From NCBI GenBank assembly GCA_905214615.1, contig CAJMMX010000002.1:1-56542 (forward strand): 56,542 nucleotides of DNA, written 5' to 3'. The notes below the pieces were generated by a model. That model had not been told where the DNA came from. It did no database searches and was given only the letters and a program-made list of their open reading frames with translations. The position numbers and the translations under genes are program-made. Below, piece after piece: positions 49,444 to 56,542 of this stretch. The stretch's first letter is position 1. Each line of letters begins with the position of its first letter. Origin of the DNA: an uncultured bacterium (lineage in GTDB: Bacteria; Actinomycetota; Coriobacteriia; Coriobacteriales; Coriobacteriaceae).

Positions 49444-50631
49444 TCAGGAACGCGTTTTGCAAAAGGCTTTAAGCGCGGCCGTTACGGGGCCAGGCTGGAA
49501 ACGTCGGCGCACATCGTCGAGACGCTCAGGAATATCGATGTGCTGCGGGCAGTGACGTGCGCATTTGCCGCATTTGACGCAATTGCTCACCAACTTGGGC
49601 TCACTCGTCCGCACCGCGCTCGCCGTAAAATACTGCGACAGGCCCGTAAACCAGCTGTGCGCATAGCTTGCGTTGTAGGCGGCGAAACACCCAGGGATAT
49701 TGATGCCTTTGGGACACGGCATGCAGTAGCCGCAGCCCGTACAGGGCACGCGATTCGATTTCTCAAACTCTCCCAGCACACGCGCGATGGTATCGAGCTG
49801 CTCTGTCGTCATCGAATTCGGCAGTGCGCGATCCGCCAATGCCGCGTTCTCGTCCACCTGCGTGGTATCGGTCATGCCCGAAAGCAGCATCGTGACTTGA
49901 GGATGGTTCCACACCCACGAAAGGCCCCAGGCGGCAGGAGTGCGCAAATGCGGGTCAGGGGCGCCATCGAGCACAGCGCGGGCCCGCGGCGGCAGCTTGC
50001 CCGCTAAACGCCCGCCCAGCAGCGGCTCCATCACAAACACCGCGAGCCCGCGCTCCGCAGCCGCCATGAGTCCCGCCGTCCCCGCTTGGTAGCGCTCTCC
50101 AGCGTAGTTGTACTGGATCTGGCAAAAATCCCAGTCATACGCGTCAAGCATCGTGAGGAAGTCCGCCGCACTGCCGTGATACGAAAAACCTATCTGGCGA
50201 ATACGCCCCGCAGCCTTTTGGTGCGCAATCCAGTCCTCGATGCCCAACGCCACCACGCGCTCCCACTGGGCGGGCGAGGTGATGTTGTGCATAAGGTAGT
50301 AGTCGATATGGTCGGTCCGCAAACGGTGCAGCTGCTCGTCAAAAAAGCGGTCGAAATCCTCCGCACATTTGCACGAAGCGTGCGGCAACTTAGTCGCCAG
50401 CAACACCCGGTCACGCAGCCCCAAGCGCTCAAGTGAGGCGCCCACGCACACCTCGTTACCGGGATAAAGATACGCAGTATCCAGATAATTAATCCCCTGT
50501 TCCACCGCACGGGAAATGATGGCATCGGCCGTCTTCGCATCGGGGTGTCCCGGCGCACCGGGAAATCTCATGCAGCCCAGACCCAGAGCAGATATTCGGT
50601 TACCACTTTTGGGGTCAACGCGGTATTGCAC
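49444..50631 (-). CDS. Aldo/keto reductase with C-terminal ferredoxin-type clusters
   Basis: The 395-residue protein starts at GTG 50631, with GGAGG four bases upstream; an ATG at 50649 is the alternative. The barrel has NRISALGLGCMRFPGAPGHP, INYLDTAYLYPGNEVCVGAS (catalytic Asp/Tyr), LLATKLPHASC (Lys) and HIDYYLMHNITSPAQWERV. After residue ~310 there are two cluster motifs, CTGCGYCMPCPKGINIP and CVKCGKCARHCPQHIDIP, as in the COG1453 reductases of anaerobes. The substrate is unknown. It could couple flavodoxin/ferredoxin to a ketone or sugar reduction. Confidence 0.88.
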   Translation of the reverse strand: MQYRVDPKSGNRISALGLGCMRFPGAPGHPDAKTADAIISRAVEQGINYLDTAYLYPGNEVCVGASLERLGLRDRVLLATKLPHASCKCAEDFDRFFDEQLHRLRTDHIDYYLMHNITSPAQWERVVALGIEDWIAHQKAAGRIRQIGFSYHGSAADFLTMLDAYDWDFCQIQYNYAGERYQAGTAGLMAAAERGLAVFVMEPLLGGRLAGKLPPRARAVLDGAPDPHLRTPAAWGLSWVWNHPQVTMLLSGMTDTTQVDENAALADRALPNSMTTEQLDTIARVLGEFEKSNRVPCTGCGYCMPCPKGINIPGCFAAYNASYAHSWFTGLSQYFTASAVRTSEPKLVSNCVKCGKCARHCPQHIDIPERLDDVRRRFQPGPVTAALKAFCKTRS

Positions 50632-50847
50632 GGCCCCTCCTTTCGCCATCAGCGCCCCGGCAAGACGAAACACAATGGTCACGCGACCGAAACATCGTGG
50701 AATCGCAATCGAGAACGTATCGTAACGCAGCAGAAATCGAGCCGTCACGACACCGCTTTAACATCAGCAAAAAGCCCGATGAAAGGAGCAACAAACAAAT
50801 ACGGCCATCCGGTGCACGCAGCATGGTCCGGCGGCATACAATCCATC

Positions 50848-50874
50848 AGGCGCCCCTTACGCGGGCGCCTTTTA
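50848..50874 (+). terminator. Terminator directly upstream of panE
   Basis: AGGCGCCC pairs perfectly with GGGCGCCT around seven bases, followed by TTTT, only 19 bases before the panE start. No plus-strand gene precedes it, so it looks like a leader attenuator. Confidence 0.65.
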
Positions 50875-50892
50875 TATGGGGAGATGATTCGC

Positions 50893-51807
50893 ATGCAGAT
50901 CAACAAGATCGCCTTTATCGGCAAGGGCGGCGTCGGCCTGCTCTACGGCAGCATGATTGCCAAGGCCCTCGGCAATGACGCCGTCGAATACGTTATGGAT
51001 GACGCCCGTTTTGAGCGTCACGCAAACGATGCGCTCACCGTCAACGGCAAGCCCTGTGCGCTCAAGTCCGTCCGCGCCAGCAAGGCAACGCCCGCCGATC
51101 TGGTCATCCTGACGGTCAAGACCACCGGTCTCGACCAAGCACTCAAGACTATGGAGCGCGTCGTGGGACCCAATACGCTCATCGCCTCGCTGTGCAACGG
51201 CATCACGAGCGAGCAAAAGATTGCCGAGCGCTTTGGCTGGGAGCATACCGTTCTTGGTATTTGCCAGGGCATGGACGCTGTGTTTCTCAACGGAGAGCTC
51301 ACCTTTACCAACACGGGCGAAATCCGCTTTGGCGCGGCGGCCGGTACGGATCCCGCAGCCATCACCGCAATCGACGAGCTCTACACGCGCTGCGGCATCG
51401 CACACACCGTCGAGAGCGACATTGCGCACCGCATGTGGGCCAAACTCATGCTCAACGACGGCATCAACCAGACCTGCATGGCCTACGGCGGCACGTACGG
51501 AAGTGCCACGGAGCCGGGCTCCGAGCAGCGTCGCTGCCTTGTTTCCGCCATGCGCGAAACGCTTGCGGTCGCCAACGCCGAGGGCGTTGAGCTGACCGAG
51601 GCAGACCTGACGCAGATGGTGCACCTCATCGAAGGAATCGATCCCGCCGGCATGCCCTCGATGGCGCAAGACCGCGTCGCGCGGCGCAAAACCGAGGTCG
51701 AGGAGTTCGCCGGCACCATCTGCCGTCTGGCGGCCAAGCACGATATCCAGGCACCGCAGAACGAATGGCTCTATCAGCGCATTCGCGATATCGAGGCAAG
51801 CTGGTAG
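50893..51807 (+). CDS. panE: 2-dehydropantoate 2-reductase (ketopantoate reductase)
   Basis: The 304-residue protein from ATG 50893 (GGGGAG nine bases upstream) has the Rossmann motif IAFIGKGGVGLLYGSMIAKA, LVILTVKTTGLDQALKTME, SLCNGITSEQKIAERFGWEH and a helical C-terminal domain with HRMWAKLMLNDGINQTCMAY, which holds the catalytic lysine and the Asn pair. It reduces ketopantoate to pantoate with NADPH for coenzyme A synthesis. No panB or panC is nearby. A related ApbA-type reductase with another substrate is possible. Confidence 0.88.
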   Translation: MQINKIAFIGKGGVGLLYGSMIAKALGNDAVEYVMDDARFERHANDALTVNGKPCALKSVRASKATPADLVILTVKTTGLDQALKTMERVVGPNTLIASLCNGITSEQKIAERFGWEHTVLGICQGMDAVFLNGELTFTNTGEIRFGAAAGTDPAAITAIDELYTRCGIAHTVESDIAHRMWAKLMLNDGINQTCMAYGGTYGSATEPGSEQRRCLVSAMRETLAVANAEGVELTEADLTQMVHLIEGIDPAGMPSMAQDRVARRKTEVEEFAGTICRLAAKHDIQAPQNEWLYQRIRDIEASW

Positions 51808-51840
51808 CGCCCGACTCACCACGTCAACAGACTCAACAGC

Positions 51841-51878
51841 AAAGCCGCCGCAAGGGCACTCCCCTTACGGCGGCTTTC
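51841..51878 (+). terminator. Terminator of panE
   Basis: AAAGCCGCCG-CAAGGG pairs with CCCTTA-CGGCGGCTTT, followed by CATCTTC. Confidence 0.8.
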
Positions 51879-51914
51879 ATCTTCATCTATAACCAGTAGT
51901 CGATGTCCCGACGG

Positions 51915-52121
51915 TTAGAGCTGCGACTCCGAGGCCTGGCCCTCATCGTCGCGACAAAGGACTACACCCGCACTTCCCAGCAGCGCGGCCGCAATCAGCG
52001 CGCCGACCACGATTGGAGCAGCCCCGCATGACCCCTGCACGCCCGCAATGAGCGCGGCCGTAGGACCAAGGCAACCAAGCACCAATGCGACGACGGCAAC
52101 GGCGATATCTCGAGCGTTCAC
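51915..52121 (-). CDS. Small two-helix membrane protein (68 aa)
   Basis: The GTG start at 52121 has GGAGG about ten bases upstream. The product has two hydrophobic helices (IAVAVVALVLGCLGPTAALI and APIVVGALIAAALLGSAGVV) joined by a short loop with a Cys (QGSCGA) and a charged tail CRDDEGQASESQL. Nothing in it identifies a function. It is convergent with panE and is transcribed alone. It could be a small stress-related membrane protein; no family is recognised. Confidence 0.6.
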   Translation of the reverse strand: MNARDIAVAVVALVLGCLGPTAALIAGVQGSCGAAPIVVGALIAAALLGSAGVVLCRDDEGQASESQL

Positions 52122-52308
52122 AAGACCACTTCCTCCAAGAGAAAGACCTTATTTCTCATGAACTAGTGTGCCCCGCGCCCATATGCGCGGCGTACTGCCA
52201 CGGTAAGCGCTCTGTTAACTCAAGCACGCACAAAAAACGAACGCCCTTACGTTGCCCAAAGGCTCGGTAAAGACGCCCGCCCGTCATGTCCTATTGGCTT
52301 ATGGCAGA

Positions 52309-53085
52309 TTACCAGCCAGTGTAGTAGTCGGTGGTTCCGGCAGCGCAGCCGGAGTCATAGACCTTGCACTCGCCCTTGGAACCGGTAAACGTAGAGCCTT
52401 GGGCCTTATCGCCCGCGGCAACGACGTAGTAACCATCGGAATCGCGCCAAAAGCCCTCGGAATCCTGCGTCCACTCGCCCGTGCGGTGGTGATACAACAC
52501 GTTGCTGCTGTAATAAGTCTCGCGGCGGCCGTTATAGTTATTGACGCCGCTCGAGCGCGTCAGACCCGAGCCGTTCGCGTAATACGCAGCAGACGTATAA
52601 GACGAGCCGGAGCCGGCGTTGTAATACGAAGCCTGAACGGCCTCAGCGGCCTCGGCTTCGGCTGCGGCAGCCTCGAGCGCCTCGCGCTTGGCATCCTCAA
52701 GCGTGGAGCGAAGCTCGTCGAGCTCGGTCGACTTGGCGTCGACTTCCCCCATCGTCAACAGGCTACCCGCACCGTCGATGCAACCCTGCAACACAGCGCG
52801 CTCGTCATCGGTAGCATAGTCGCCATACATATTCATAATGATCTGAGCGCGCATCTCCAGGGAATCGCGCTTTGCCCCCATCGAGGCGTTCCACTCCTGC
52901 ATAGAGCCATAACCGTCGCCGCGGTAGTCGACGGGCTGCACCAGCGTCGCCTCGGACGGCGCAGATCCGACCGTATCGGATAGTGTTGCCGCGTGGGCAT
53001 CAGTTGCGCCGGCGCCCGCCAAAAGTGCCACGGTCAGAGCGGCGGAAAGGGCGGCGGCTTTCGGTTTTCGTGAATCGATCCTCAT
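52309..53085 (-). CDS. Secreted protein with coiled-coil and a 3D/RlpA-like C-terminal domain
   Basis: The 258-residue protein from ATG 53085 has a Sec signal peptide (AALSAALTVALLAGAGATDA, cleavage after AHA). Residues ~30-150 are helical with an alanine/glutamate coiled-coil (REALEAAAAEAEAAEAVQ). A Ser/Tyr/Gly-rich linker follows (SSYTSAAYYANGSGLTRSSG), then a C-terminal domain with GEWTQDSEGFWRDSDGYYVV and CKVYDSGCAAGTTDYYTGW. That end resembles the small double-psi beta-barrel or 3D domains of wall-remodelling proteins, but the catalytic residues are not obvious. Likely cell-wall associated. Confidence 0.7.
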   Translation of the reverse strand: MRIDSRKPKAAALSAALTVALLAGAGATDAHAATLSDTVGSAPSEATLVQPVDYRGDGYGSMQEWNASMGAKRDSLEMRAQIIMNMYGDYATDDERAVLQGCIDGAGSLLTMGEVDAKSTELDELRSTLEDAKREALEAAAAEAEAAEAVQASYYNAGSGSSYTSAAYYANGSGLTRSSGVNNYNGRRETYYSSNVLYHHRTGEWTQDSEGFWRDSDGYYVVAAGDKAQGSTFTGSKGECKVYDSGCAAGTTDYYTGW

Positions 53086-53296
53086 GTAGCTGGAAACCTC
53101 CGTAGTGCGTTTTTGCTGCGTTTGAGCTGCGTGTGATTTAATCGCGCTGCATAGTACCCCGAGCAAATCGCGACCTGCGGTTTTACTCAAAAGGTGCACG
53201 TCAATTGCGTAAAACTCACATCCTCTCAACAGGAGTTTTCCACATCTCGATTGCATAAAGCGTGTCAAAAACCCTGTTTTTGCACCCTCTCTATGC
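53086..53296. other. Leader/promoter region of the secreted-protein gene, no gene seen
   Basis: On the minus strand this is the long upstream region of the secreted-protein gene. AAAACTC and GAGTTTT form a loose stem around 53200-53245, and TACTAT near 53155 could be a -10. No riboswitch consensus that I know is apparent, and no open frame has a ribosome binding site. Confidence 0.3.
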
Positions 53297-53338
53297 AAAA
53301 AAGACGCCTGTGCAACCATTGTTCGCACAGGCGCCTTG
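53297..53338 (-). terminator. Terminator of metY
   Basis: GGCGCCTGTGC pairs with GCACAGGCGTC around eleven bases and is followed by TTTTTT on the minus strand. Confidence 0.9.
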
Positions 53339-53397
53339 AGCAGGCATTTTATGCAGTTATACCTATCGAGTCGCAAGGGGTCCTTGCACAAGTCGCC

Positions 53398-54708
53398 TTA
53401 CTCGTCCAGCGTGGCAAAGGCCTGCTTCAGATCCCAAATGATATCCTCGGCGTTCTCGGTACCGATGGAAAGACGGATCGTGGAGGGCGTGATGTTCTGC
53501 TCGGCGAGCTCCTCGGCAGAGAGCTGGGAGTGCGTGGTGGTAGCCGGGTGCACGACGAGCGACTTGACGTCGGCCACGTTGGCGAGCAGCGAGAACACCT
53601 GCAGATGATCGATGAACTTCCATGCAGCCTCCTGGCCACCCTTAATCTCAAAGGTAAAGATCGAGGCACCGCCACGGGGGAAGTACTTCTGATAGAGCTC
53701 GTGATCGGGGTGCTCAGGCAGGCTCGGGTGATTCACCTTGGCGACGTGGCTGTCACCAGCCAGGAACTCAACGACCTTCTTGGTGTTCTCGACATGGCGG
53801 TCAACGCGCAGCGACAGAGTCTCGGTGCCCTGGAGCAGAACCCAGGCGTTGAACGGGCTGATGCAGGCGCCCTCGTCACGCAGCAGGATAGCGCGGACAT
53901 AGGTTGCGAAGGCGGCGGGACCGGCAGCCTCGGCAAACGAAACACCATGGTAGGAGGGGTTGGGCTCAGCGATCTGGGCGTACTTGCCACTCGCCTTCCA
54001 ATCGAAGTTACCGCCGTCGACGATCACACCGCCCAGCGAGGTACCGTGGCCGCCGATGAACTTGGTTGCGGAGTGGACGACGATGTTGGCGCCGTGCTCC
54101 AGCGGACGGAACAGATACGGGGTGCCGAAGGTGTTGTCGACGACAACCGGCAGACCGTGCTTCTTGGCAATCTCGGAGATGGCGTCGATGTTGGGGATGT
54201 CGGAGTTGGGGTTGCCGAGCGTCTCGAGATAGATGACCGTGGTGCTGTCCTTGATGGCACCCTCAACCTCTTCCAGGTTATGGGCATCGACAAACGTGGT
54301 CTCGACGCCAAACTGGGAGAGCGTATGCTCCAGCAGGTTGTAGGAGCCACCGTAGATGGTCTTCTGAGCCACCACGTGGTCACCAGCCTGGGCAAGAGCC
54401 TGCAGGGTATAGGTGATGGCAGCAGCGCCGGAGGCGACGGCAAGACCTGCCACGCCGCCCTCGAGCGCGGCGATACGGTCCTCGAAGACGCCCTGGGTGG
54501 AGTTGGTCAGACGGCCGTAGATGTTACCGGCGTCGGCAAGACCAAAGCGGTCGGCGGCGTGCTGGGAGTTGCGGAACACATAGCTCGTGGTCTGGTAGAT
54601 AGGCACGGCACGGGAGTCGGATGCGGGATCGGCACTCTCCTGGCCAACGTGCAGCTGCAGGGTATCGAAACCAAAGGTGTGCTCGGGGTTGTTGATGAAC
54701 TGGCTCAT
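53398..54708 (-). CDS. metY: O-acetylhomoserine aminocarboxypropyltransferase/sulfhydrylase
   Basis: This PLP enzyme makes homocysteine (or methionine with methanethiol) from O-acetylhomoserine and sulfide. The 436-residue length is that of MetY. It begins FGFDTLQLHVGQESADPASD, has RLTNSTQGVFEDRIAALEGG, the cofactor-stacking Tyr in KTIYGGSYNLLEHTLSQFGV, VVVDNTFGTPYLFRPLEHGA and the Schiff-base lysine in IVVHSATKFIGGHGTSLGG. AAGGAG lies seven bases before the ATG. Its transcript carries a cysteine-containing leader peptide, and a LysR regulator is divergent, which points to sulfur-dependent control. Confidence 0.94.
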   Translation of the reverse strand: MSQFINNPEHTFGFDTLQLHVGQESADPASDSRAVPIYQTTSYVFRNSQHAADRFGLADAGNIYGRLTNSTQGVFEDRIAALEGGVAGLAVASGAAAITYTLQALAQAGDHVVAQKTIYGGSYNLLEHTLSQFGVETTFVDAHNLEEVEGAIKDSTTVIYLETLGNPNSDIPNIDAISEIAKKHGLPVVVDNTFGTPYLFRPLEHGANIVVHSATKFIGGHGTSLGGVIVDGGNFDWKASGKYAQIAEPNPSYHGVSFAEAAGPAAFATYVRAILLRDEGACISPFNAWVLLQGTETLSLRVDRHVENTKKVVEFLAGDSHVAKVNHPSLPEHPDHELYQKYFPRGGASIFTFEIKGGQEAAWKFIDHLQVFSLLANVADVKSLVVHPATTTHSQLSAEELAEQNITPSTIRLSIGTENAEDIIWDLKQAFATLDE

Positions 54709-54769
54709 GATGATCTCCTTGATCGAACGAAAGTAAGTAAAAAGAGAGAAGTAAGTCGCTGTCTCCTGA

Positions 54770-54823
54770 TCACGCCGACGGGCGCAAACAGGAGCCCGGC
54801 ATTCGTCTTGGTAAGCAATTCAT
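54770..54823 (-). CDS. 17-residue leader peptide upstream of metY with two Cys codons
   Basis: ATG 54823 is preceded by AAAGGAGG seven bases upstream, one of the best ribosome binding sites in the window, and the frame ends in TGA at 54772-54770, 61 bases before metY. It encodes MNCLPRRMPGSCLRPSA. Two Cys and two Met codons fit a sensor of cysteine or methionine supply. The RNA over the codons can pair: GGGCTCCTG with the CAGGAG that follows the stop. Cysteine-responsive upstream frames are known in Actinobacteria; the assignment here is inference. Confidence 0.6.
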   Translation of the reverse strand: MNCLPRRMPGSCLRPSA

Positions 54824-54940
54824 ATGCGGGCCTCCTTTCGCGTCCCGATTCCGTAGTCGGCTTAATAACCTACCGCCTTTGTGTGTTTTGAATAGTACGG
54901 GCATTGTCTTCCTCGGTCAATCACTAAAAAGCGCTAACTT

Positions 54941-54961
54941 GTTATCTGTTTTATAGATAAC
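54941..54961. promoter_or_regulatory. Candidate LysR operator
   Basis: GTTATCT-GTTTTAT-AGATAAC is a perfect 7-base dyad just upstream of the LysR gene, of the size LysR dimers bind. It overlaps the region where the LysR promoter should lie and faces metY. Confidence 0.5.
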
Positions 54962-54980
54962 TATCGAAAGGATGGCGTCG

Positions 54981-55883
54981 ATGACCCTTCAGCAGCTTCG
55001 TTTTCTGATCGCCGTGGCAGAGTCCGGCTCAATCAACGCCGCAGCTCAGCGCCTCTATACCGCTCAGTCCAACATCTCAAACGCCGTCAAAAGCCTGGAA
55101 CAGGAACTCCATCTGGAGATCTTTACGCGCTCCAGCCGCGGCGTCACGCTCACCAACGACGGCACCGAGCTTTTGGGCTATGCGCGCCAGGTCGTAGAGC
55201 AGGCCGACATGCTCGAGGCACGCTACGAGGACGGCGGCACCCCGCAAGCCCGCCTCGCCATTTCCGCCCAGCACTACGCCTTTTCGGTCGAGGCCTTTGT
55301 CAACGTGGTCGAGCGCTGCCGCGACAGCAAGTTCGAGTTCATCATGCGCGAGACCACCACATCGCAGATCATCGATGACGTCCGTGCGTTTCGCAGCGAT
55401 ATCGGCATTCTGTATCTGGATGACTTTAACGCCCGCGTTCTGCAGAAGGCCTTCGCCGATGCCCGCGCAAGCTTCCATCCCCTATTCGACGCGACGGTCC
55501 ACGTATTCGTCAGCGAACGCCACCCGCTCGCACGCCGCCCTCAGCTGTCCCTTGCCGACCTCGCGCCCTATACGCGCTACAGCTTTGAGCAGGGAACCTC
55601 AAACTCCTTCTATTACGCCGAGGAACCTTTTAGCTATATCCCTTGCGACCGCAACATACGAATCTCGGACCGCGGAACACTTACCAACTTACTTATCACG
55701 TCGAACGGTTACACTCTGTCGACCGGCGTCCTCTCCAATGAAATGCAATGGGGCATGGCATCGATCCCGTTAGCAGACGCCCCAACGATGCACGTAGGCT
55801 ATATCATGCACGACGAGCGCAAGCCCTCTCCCCTCTTGCAGCAATACCTCGACGAGCTCAACCGCACCATCCATGCCAACTAA
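54981..55883 (+). CDS. LysR-family regulator divergent from metY
   Basis: The 300-residue protein starts at ATG 54981 with AAAGG nine bases upstream; the ATG at 54972 directly abuts that site. The N-terminal winged helix is MTLQQLRFLIAVAESGSINA, AAQRLYTAQSNISNAVKSLE, QELHLEIFTRSSRGVTLTND. The effector domain follows from about residue 90 (RLAISAQHYAFSVEAFVNVV, DIGILYLDDFNARVLQKAF, PTMHVGYIMHDERKPSPLL). Divergence from metY and a dyad in between suggest it controls metY, perhaps in response to O-acetylhomoserine or a sulfur compound. It is not separable from other LysR subfamilies by sequence alone. Confidence 0.9.
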   Translation: MTLQQLRFLIAVAESGSINAAAQRLYTAQSNISNAVKSLEQELHLEIFTRSSRGVTLTNDGTELLGYARQVVEQADMLEARYEDGGTPQARLAISAQHYAFSVEAFVNVVERCRDSKFEFIMRETTTSQIIDDVRAFRSDIGILYLDDFNARVLQKAFADARASFHPLFDATVHVFVSERHPLARRPQLSLADLAPYTRYSFEQGTSNSFYYAEEPFSYIPCDRNIRISDRGTLTNLLITSNGYTLSTGVLSNEMQWGMASIPLADAPTMHVGYIMHDERKPSPLLQQYLDELNRTIHAN

Positions 55884-55982
55884 CTGTCGGAAGACGGGGC
55901 AGAAATCATAGATTGCTAGCCCCCGGCGGGCATGGCGCTACAATGGTCACTCACATGAAACGCACTCAACGAAAGGAAGTCC

Positions 55983-56456
55983 GTGAAGGTCATCATCTAT
56001 ACCGACGGCTCGGCCCGATCAAATCCGGGACGCGGCGGCTACGGCGCCGTGCTCAAATACACCAACCCCGCCGGCAAGACCTTTACCTCCGAGCTTTCAC
56101 GCGGCTACGCTAAGACCACCAACAACCGTATGGAGCTCATGGCCGTTATCGTGGCACTCGAGGCGCTCAACCGCCCCTGCGACGTCGAAGTCCATTCCGA
56201 TTCGCAGTACGTCGTCAACGCCTTTAACAAGCACTGGATCGACGGCTGGATCAAAAAAGGCTGGACCCGCGGGAAAAAAGAGCCAGTGAAAAATGTGGAT
56301 CTCTGGAAACGGCTTTTGGAAGCGAAAGAGCCACACAATGTGACATTTATCTGGGTGAAAGGACATGACGGACACCTGCAGAACGAGCGATGCGACCAGC
56401 TGGCAACCATGGCAGCAGACGGCGACAGATTAATGGATGATATGATACTGGAGTAA
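55983..56456 (+). CDS. rnhA: Ribonuclease HI, chimeric in codon use
   Basis: This enzyme degrades RNA in RNA-DNA hybrids. The 157-residue protein starts at GTG 55983 with AAAGGAAG upstream. The active-site carboxylates are in IIYTDGSARSNPGRGGYGA, TTNNRMELMAVIVALEAL and DVEVHSDSQYVVNAF, with the final aspartate region VKGHDGHLQNERCDQLAT. Up to about residue 97 codons are GC-ending (AAG, GTC, GAG, GGC); from about 56250 onward AAA, GTG, GAA and GGA dominate. The downstream sequence and terminator are AT-rich too. The protein is complete, but the second half seems to come from a different genome, by recombination or by assembly. Confidence 0.9.
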   Translation: MKVIIYTDGSARSNPGRGGYGAVLKYTNPAGKTFTSELSRGYAKTTNNRMELMAVIVALEALNRPCDVEVHSDSQYVVNAFNKHWIDGWIKKGWTRGKKEPVKNVDLWKRLLEAKEPHNVTFIWVKGHDGHLQNERCDQLATMAADGDRLMDDMILE

Positions 56457-56460
56457 TGAG

Positions 56461-56488
56461 AAGAGAACTGTAACAGGTTCTCTTTTTA
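56461..56488 (+). terminator. Terminator of rnhA
   Basis: AGAGAAC pairs perfectly with GTTCTCT around eight bases, followed by TTTTAAT. Confidence 0.85.
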
Positions 56489-56542
56489 ATTTTAAGAAAA
56501 CCCTGTGAGACTCTGTGTTCATGTCTGCGGCAGTAAAATTTA

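Noticed and set aside
53194..54891. 565-codon open frame opposite metY
   Set aside because: Antisense shadow of metY; repeated GVGD/DVGDV patterns arise from the complementary codons.
1..56542. CRISPR arrays, tRNA, rRNA and transposase genes
   Set aside because: No regularly spaced repeats, no cloverleaf with TTCRA arm, no rRNA core sequence and no DDE or tyrosine transposase motif were found.

Overview
The window is a high-GC bacterial chromosome segment whose gene content and codon use (GGC, CTG, GTC, AAG, GAG preferred) look like a gut Coriobacteriia, most probably Collinsella or a close relative. That taxonomic call is inference from content; no rRNA or tRNA gene is present to confirm it. 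Both ends look patched. The first ~630 bases are AT-richer and hold gene fragments, and the last ~300 bases switch to a different codon style in the middle of rnhA.

Layout. (1) 1-1110: broken small membrane genes and an orphan HigA-type antitoxin behind a LexA-like box. (2) 1140-6560: lysine/diaminopimelate block. A lysine riboswitch precedes an in-frame LysA-DapA fusion, then dapB and dapH, with a divergent M20 deacetylase. An aminotransferase further on (10148-11311) could complete the acetylase branch. (3) 6588-13429: nucleoid-associated protein, DUF2974 hydrolase, L-lactate dehydrogenase, aminotransferase, glutamine-dependent NAD synthetase. (4) 13561-17610: an AT-rich island on the minus strand: DUF2087 protein, MFS exporter, B12-type radical SAM enzyme with two C-terminal winged-helix-like segments, and, 13 bases after its stop, a 36-codon peptide gene with a perfect ribosome binding site and its own terminator. 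I read this as an undescribed RiPP-type (modified peptide) locus; it is the main discovery candidate. (5) 17615-25363: small hypothetical protein, Ser/Thr/Gln-rich anchored protein, a frameshifted OST-HTH-like gene, a large structured repeat, ettA, sdpR-sdpI, tcdA, tatD. (6) 25445-36833: a long minus-strand catabolic cluster built around FrlB/FrlC/FrlD-type enzymes for fructosamines (Amadori products), with a YfcC-type carrier, a GntR-UTRA regulator, two amidohydrolases with altered metal motifs, YjbQ, BtpA, a second PfkB kinase and an FGGY kinase. (7) 36984-43353: two HAD phosphatases, pgi, a truncated iron-alcohol-dehydrogenase-like protein, and an SOS-type Y-family polymerase with a YolD partner. 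(8) 43380-48331: a copper-chaperone-like protein behind a CsoR-like operator, a DUF3793-flavodoxin pair, and a polar amino acid ABC transporter whose permease carries an extracytoplasmic domain. (9) 48479-56456: endonuclease IV, ferredoxin-type aldo/keto reductase, panE, a small membrane protein, a secreted protein, metY preceded by a cysteine-containing leader peptide, a divergent LysR regulator, and rnhA.

Several dispersed palindromic repeats sit between genes: GGGACAGG-type elements, a ~67-base inverted repeat at 49364, a ~105-base structured element at 20481, and a GTTACGCGG hairpin. No CRISPR array, insertion sequence transposase, tRNA or rRNA was seen.
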